A program made the translations under genes and the position numbers. From positions 1-64,000 of the forward strand of contig DEMN01000013.1 of NCBI GenBank assembly GCA_002359215.1: a DNA stretch of 64,000 nt, given 5' to 3'. The stretch comes from Flavobacteriales bacterium UBA2669 (GTDB lineage Bacteria > Bacteroidota > Bacteroidia > Flavobacteriales_E > Vicingaceae). Below, piece by piece: positions 61,644-64,000 of this stretch (position 1 is its first letter; every line of letters begins with the position of its first letter). The notes under the pieces were generated by a model that was not told the origin of the DNA, ran no database searches, and saw nothing but the letters and a program-made list of their open reading frames with translations.

Positions 61644-61649
61644 TTGAGT
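61519..61649. repeat. attC-like imperfect palindrome
   Basis: Left box GCCTAAC (61519-61525) and right box GTTGAGT (61643-61649) fit RYYYAAC and GTTRRRY. Inside, AAATATAGTGCATTTGGC (61529-61546) pairs with 61620-61637 over 18 positions with two exceptions. Those two are A-C mismatches on the top strand but G-T wobbles on the bottom strand. A 73-base central loop is left. Total 131 bp, within the size range of known attC sites (about 57-141). Confidence 0.5.
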
Positions 61650-61859
61650 GGTACTCCATGCAAGTAACCCTATATTAAAACTCCAAGCGTGGTCGCTTGA
61701 AGTAGCGGAGGCTAATTTAATCAGTTTTTATCTGCCAAATCAGCGTTATCCGTATTCTATTAAACGAGATTCCCGATAATTTTTCCGTTGCACTCCAAAA
61801 TTTCGGGAATGACGGTTATGAATGGGCTTCGTGCATTGGAAAAGTCCCCCTTCGGGGGA
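61650..61859. repeat. cluster of dispersed palindromic repeats (gene-free)
   Basis: No gene. Successive elements are CAAGCG-TGGT-CGCTTG (61684-61699), a GCCAAATCAGCGTTATCC segment (about 61735-61752) of the kind often scattered in Bacteroidota spacers, and ATTCCCGA (61769-61776) pairing with TCGGGAAT (61803-61810). Last is TCCCCC-TTC-GGGGGA (61845-61859). The final hairpin, followed by CTTTT on the minus strand, can terminate the DinB gene that ends at 61860. Together with 61512-61649 this accounts for the 348-bp gene-free gap. Confidence 0.55.
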
Positions 61860-62396
61860 TTAGGGGGCTAATCTCTCCATCTGCTTTATATGTCGCTCAT
61901 TGTGGAAAATAACAAAACGAAAAGTATCTCCTAGTTTAATTGTTAGCCATTGGGCGATACTTACCTTCACTTTTACTTTGTTTAAGCTTACATTGTTTGC
62001 TTTTTGCAATAGTTCCAACAATTGTGTTTGTTGTTCCAAAAAAACGCTTATTACCGAGTTATCTAAATTGCTATTTAAAGGATTTTTATCCTTAAAAGTT
62101 TTCATCTTGTTTAGCTTCTCTTTGGGAAGCATGCTATTGGCAAAATAATTGCCCAACCAACCGCTTTTAAAAGTCGCTTCACTTGTTGTGTTGGAAGTGG
62201 TTATGGCTTTTTCTATCTCAGGGATATAATAATCGCCATATCGGTTTAAATGCTCTAAACATTCTAAAACATTCCAGCTTTCGGGTGATTTTCTGTGAGT
62301 AAGCACCTCCAGAGGTAGGTGTTCTATTGATTTAACATAATTGATGTGTTGTTCAATTTTAGCTGCTAATTCCTGTAGTAATGTTGCTGATTTCAT
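61860..62396 (-). CDS. DinB-like metal-dependent hydrolase
   Basis: 178 aa, four-helix DinB/YfiT-like protein. Metal-site histidines are likely in VLECLEHLNRYGDYYIPEI (about 52-70) and FVIFHNERHIKQMERL near the C-terminus. The segment WLTIKLGDTFRFVIFHNERH is typical. Activity unknown. Its gene lies 58 bp downstream of the Crp/Fnr regulator on the same strand, so it may be a target or member of that transcript. Confidence 0.86.
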   Translation of the reverse strand: MKSATLLQELAAKIEQHINYVKSIEHLPLEVLTHRKSPESWNVLECLEHLNRYGDYYIPEIEKAITTSNTTSEATFKSGWLGNYFANSMLPKEKLNKMKTFKDKNPLNSNLDNSVISVFLEQQTQLLELLQKANNVSLNKVKVKVSIAQWLTIKLGDTFRFVIFHNERHIKQMERLAP

Positions 62397-62454
62397 TGTC
62401 TTCTATTTTTTAGACAAAATTGTTCACTTTTCACTTCATAAAAATTGATTGAAA

Positions 62455-62979
62455 TCAAGATTTTTTCAATCTGGATAAGGTTTCCGGAGTAATTCGTAAA
62501 TAATTGGCAATGAATTTATTAGGAATTTCTTGAAACAACTGCGGACTTCTCTTCAGCACTCTGTTATATCTTTCTTTGGGTGAAGTGGTAAGGATGTCTT
62601 TTTCTCTTTCTATTTGCTGAAGTACCAACTCTTCGAGCATGGAAATCCACATTTGTTGGTTCTCACCGCTCTCATTAACAAAATCTATAAATTGCTGTTT
62701 GGGAATTACCCTAATCTTCGACTTTTTAATTGCTTGTATATAAAAATCGGAAGCTTGTTCTGTTAGAAAAGAATCTAAGGAAACAATTAAATCATTGTTA
62801 TAACCAAAGCGAATAATTTGCTCTTCATCTTCGTCCATAACAAAAACACAGAGACTTCCACTTTCTACAAAATAAATGTTGGTATCTGTAGTTCCGCCAA
62901 GTTTTAAAAAATCGTTTTTTAGTAAGGTAATTTGTTTACCGTTTTTTACTGCGGAATGAATAAACTCCTCAAAACTCAT
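62455..62979 (-). CDS. Crp/Fnr family transcriptional regulator
   Basis: 174 aa. Cyclic-nucleotide-binding-type beta roll (about 15-115: LKLGGTTDTNIYFVESGSLCVFVM-type strands, GYNNDLIVSLDSFL), a dimerisation helix (LEELVLQQIEREKDILTTSP) and a short HTH (about 145-174, IPNKFIANYLRITPETLSRLKK). No Fe-S cysteine cluster, so not FNR-like. The ligand is unknown; Bacteroidota contain many such regulators without the cAMP-binding Arg. It abuts the upstream membrane-protein gene without a gap. Confidence 0.88.
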   Translation of the reverse strand: MSFEEFIHSAVKNGKQITLLKNDFLKLGGTTDTNIYFVESGSLCVFVMDEDEEQIIRFGYNNDLIVSLDSFLTEQASDFYIQAIKKSKIRVIPKQQFIDFVNESGENQQMWISMLEELVLQQIEREKDILTTSPKERYNRVLKRSPQLFQEIPNKFIANYLRITPETLSRLKKS

Positions 62980-63384
62980 TTATTTAGCTAATTTTCTACC
63001 CAAATATGCCATAGGAAAGTAAGCTCCTGCTAAATCTAAAATTAAAAACCAAGTTGGTGCAGGCAACATGTAAGCATTTATGGCTCCTCCCAAAAAGAAG
63101 AAAGCTCCTATAGCTAAAGCAAATTTAATTTTGTTGGTTGCTGCAATTTTAGCGGCAACAAATGCTCCTACTAAAGTACCTAAGGCATGAGCTAAAAATG
63201 GAAAAATATAATGCTCCGGACCAAATAAGTGCATGGTGCTTTTCAAACCTTCCATAGTGGTAATATCTGCTCCGTTTGGTGGTGGAATAATAGAGCCGCT
63301 TATCATAATAATTCCCATATTGACAGCACTACCCACTACTAAACCAACTACTACTGCTAAAATATTTCTAAGAATAGGATGCAT
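62980..63384 (-). CDS. small membrane protein, unknown
   Basis: 134 aa with four membrane segments: about 5-28 (ILAVVVGLVVGSAVNMGIIM), 55-75 (FPFLAHALGTLVGAFVAAKI), 82-103 (IKFALAIGAFFFLGGAINAY) and 110-128. Gly- and Ala-rich helices with conserved HALGTLVGAFVAA resemble small Bacteroidota membrane proteins without a name. It ends exactly where the Crp/Fnr gene begins (no gap), so the two form an operon. Confidence 0.72.
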   Translation of the reverse strand: MHPILRNILAVVVGLVVGSAVNMGIIMISGSIIPPPNGADITTMEGLKSTMHLFGPEHYIFPFLAHALGTLVGAFVAAKIAATNKIKFALAIGAFFFLGGAINAYMLPAPTWFLILDLAGAYFPMAYLGRKLAK

Positions 63385-63407
63385 AATTTTTTGTTTTAAA
63401 TTAGATA

Positions 63408-63415
63408 CAAATATA
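63408..63415 (-). promoter_or_regulatory. -7 element of the membrane protein-Crp operon
   Basis: On the minus strand TATATTTG (63415-63408), 24 bp before the ATG at 63384. No -33 TTG at the usual distance. Confidence 0.45.
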
Positions 63416-63550
63416 TTGAAATAAAATACAAATAGTAGAATTAAAACCCTGTACTATAAACTAAAAGAATATCTATCAGAACATTTATAAATTATAAGCA
63501 ATAACAAAATTTAATTTAAAATAACATTGTTAAAATGTAGTTTGACCTAA

Positions 63551-63997
63551 CTATTTTTTTTCAAACTTTATAAGAAAATAAAATATACCAATTGAAACTA
63601 ACACCCCTCCTAAAACAATTGTCGAAGCAGCATCATGATGTTCATAATCAAATATAATTAGTTTACGTGCTATTGCTAAGGCTGTAATTAGAACAACATC
63701 TTGTATTAATGTTTTTATTTCATGAGTTTTTAGAACTTTTAAAATAGAAGACATAAATTCTAAGCTTATTAATAAAGTCATAATTTTTCCAAAAATTGAT
63801 TGGTAATCCTCAAAGGTTATTTCTTCTGGTCTAAAGATATCTCTAAAAAATAAATCTATAAAATTTTGACCAATACGTACTATTGAAGCAAGTACTATTA
63901 AACCTATTATTAAAGTTAGAATAATTGTAATAACTTGTTCAAACCTTAAGAATATCTTTAAAAAATTATCAATAAAGGTTTCTTTCTTTTTTTCCAT
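63551..63997 (-). CDS. PsiE-like membrane protein
   Basis: 148 aa with four membrane segments (about 20-42, 65-90, 95-115 with HEIKTLIQDVVLITALAIARKLIIFD, and 122-145). The HEIKTLIQDVVLITALAIARK block matches the phosphate-starvation-inducible PsiE family, of unknown biochemical role. The start codon is only 3 bases from the window edge, so a longer upstream start cannot be excluded. 166 bp of A/T-rich spacer separate it from the operon at 62980-63384. Confidence 0.82.
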   Translation of the reverse strand: MEKKKETFIDNFLKIFLRFEQVITIILTLIIGLIVLASIVRIGQNFIDLFFRDIFRPEEITFEDYQSIFGKIMTLLISLEFMSSILKVLKTHEIKTLIQDVVLITALAIARKLIIFDYEHHDAASTIVLGGVLVSIGIFYFLIKFEKK

Positions 63998-64000
63998 ATT

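Noticed and set aside
1..64000. CRISPR arrays, rRNA genes, transposases, prophage genes, toxin-antitoxin pairs
   Set aside because: Looked for on both strands; no regular spacer-repeat array, rRNA core sequence or recognisable family was found.

Overview
The window comes from a low-GC, free-living type Bacteroidota chromosome, most likely of the Flavobacteriales grade. The reasons are a PorP/SprF outer-membrane protein beside a large surface protein with a gliding-motility (CHU_C, type B) C-terminus, a second secreted protein with a type A T9SS tail, DUF5686, DUF4199, DUF3127, DUF6056 and SPOR proteins, a Rho factor with a long Asn/Lys-rich insert, and repeated promoter matches to the Bacteroidota pattern TTG-N(17-23)-TAnnTTTG. 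Shine-Dalgarno sequences are not evident. No rRNA, CRISPR array, transposase or integrase gene was seen. One tRNA (Pro, GGG) is present.

Layout. 0-6.2 kb: T9SS surface unit (small secreted protein, 1203-aa multi-Ig adhesin, PorP/SprF) and a converging type A cargo protein. 6.3-11.2 kb: an accessory stretch of unrelated genes all on the + strand (GNAT, lipoprotein, a gene remnant, DUF695, three small membrane proteins) separated by long structured spacers; the first three genes sit behind copies of one ~58-bp promoter module. 11.2-16.3 kb: class III aminotransferase, ABM and SAM hydrolase operon, then PhoH, STAS, RNase Z and HU. 16.3-31.8 kb: envelope and secreted proteins, including a 1454-aa alpha-2-macroglobulin hybrid, a 2OG oxygenase, a thioredoxin-like protein, SCO and DUF5686. 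32.1-34.4 kb: Rho and DUF4199. 34.4-42.1 kb: a RidA gene between short direct repeats, PLP decarboxylase, class IV aminotransferase, HAD phosphatase, rhomboid, alanine dehydrogenase, TsaE, DUF6056. 42.2-49.2 kb: tRNA-Pro, DinB, SucD, FabG, aspartate kinase, GNAT, FBPase, YwqK-like protein, acyltransferase. 49.2-54 kb: three envelope proteins with SPOR, thrombospondin type 3 and beta-barrel parts. 54.1-60.8 kb: LOG protein, UvrA, RidA, and a polyamine pair (arginine decarboxylase plus deoxyhypusine-synthase-like enzyme). 61-61.65 kb: a solitary integron-like gene cassette. 61.65-64 kb: dispersed palindromic repeats, DinB, Crp/Fnr regulator, two membrane proteins.

Most of the window is ordinary core and envelope genome. 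The strongest unexplained signal is the 625-bp element at 61018-61643. It is one orphan gene that begins with GTTAGGC and ends in a 131-bp attC-like imperfect palindrome whose outer box GCCTAAC is the exact complement of the cassette start. That is what a recircularised cassette requires, and the palindrome pairs better on the bottom strand. No integrase is visible, so it looks like a lone cassette inserted at a secondary site. Second in interest are the repeated promoter modules of the 6.3-7.9 kb region, the SPOR repeat family, the disordered Rho insert, and the arginine decarboxylase/DHS-like pair that lacks an agmatinase.
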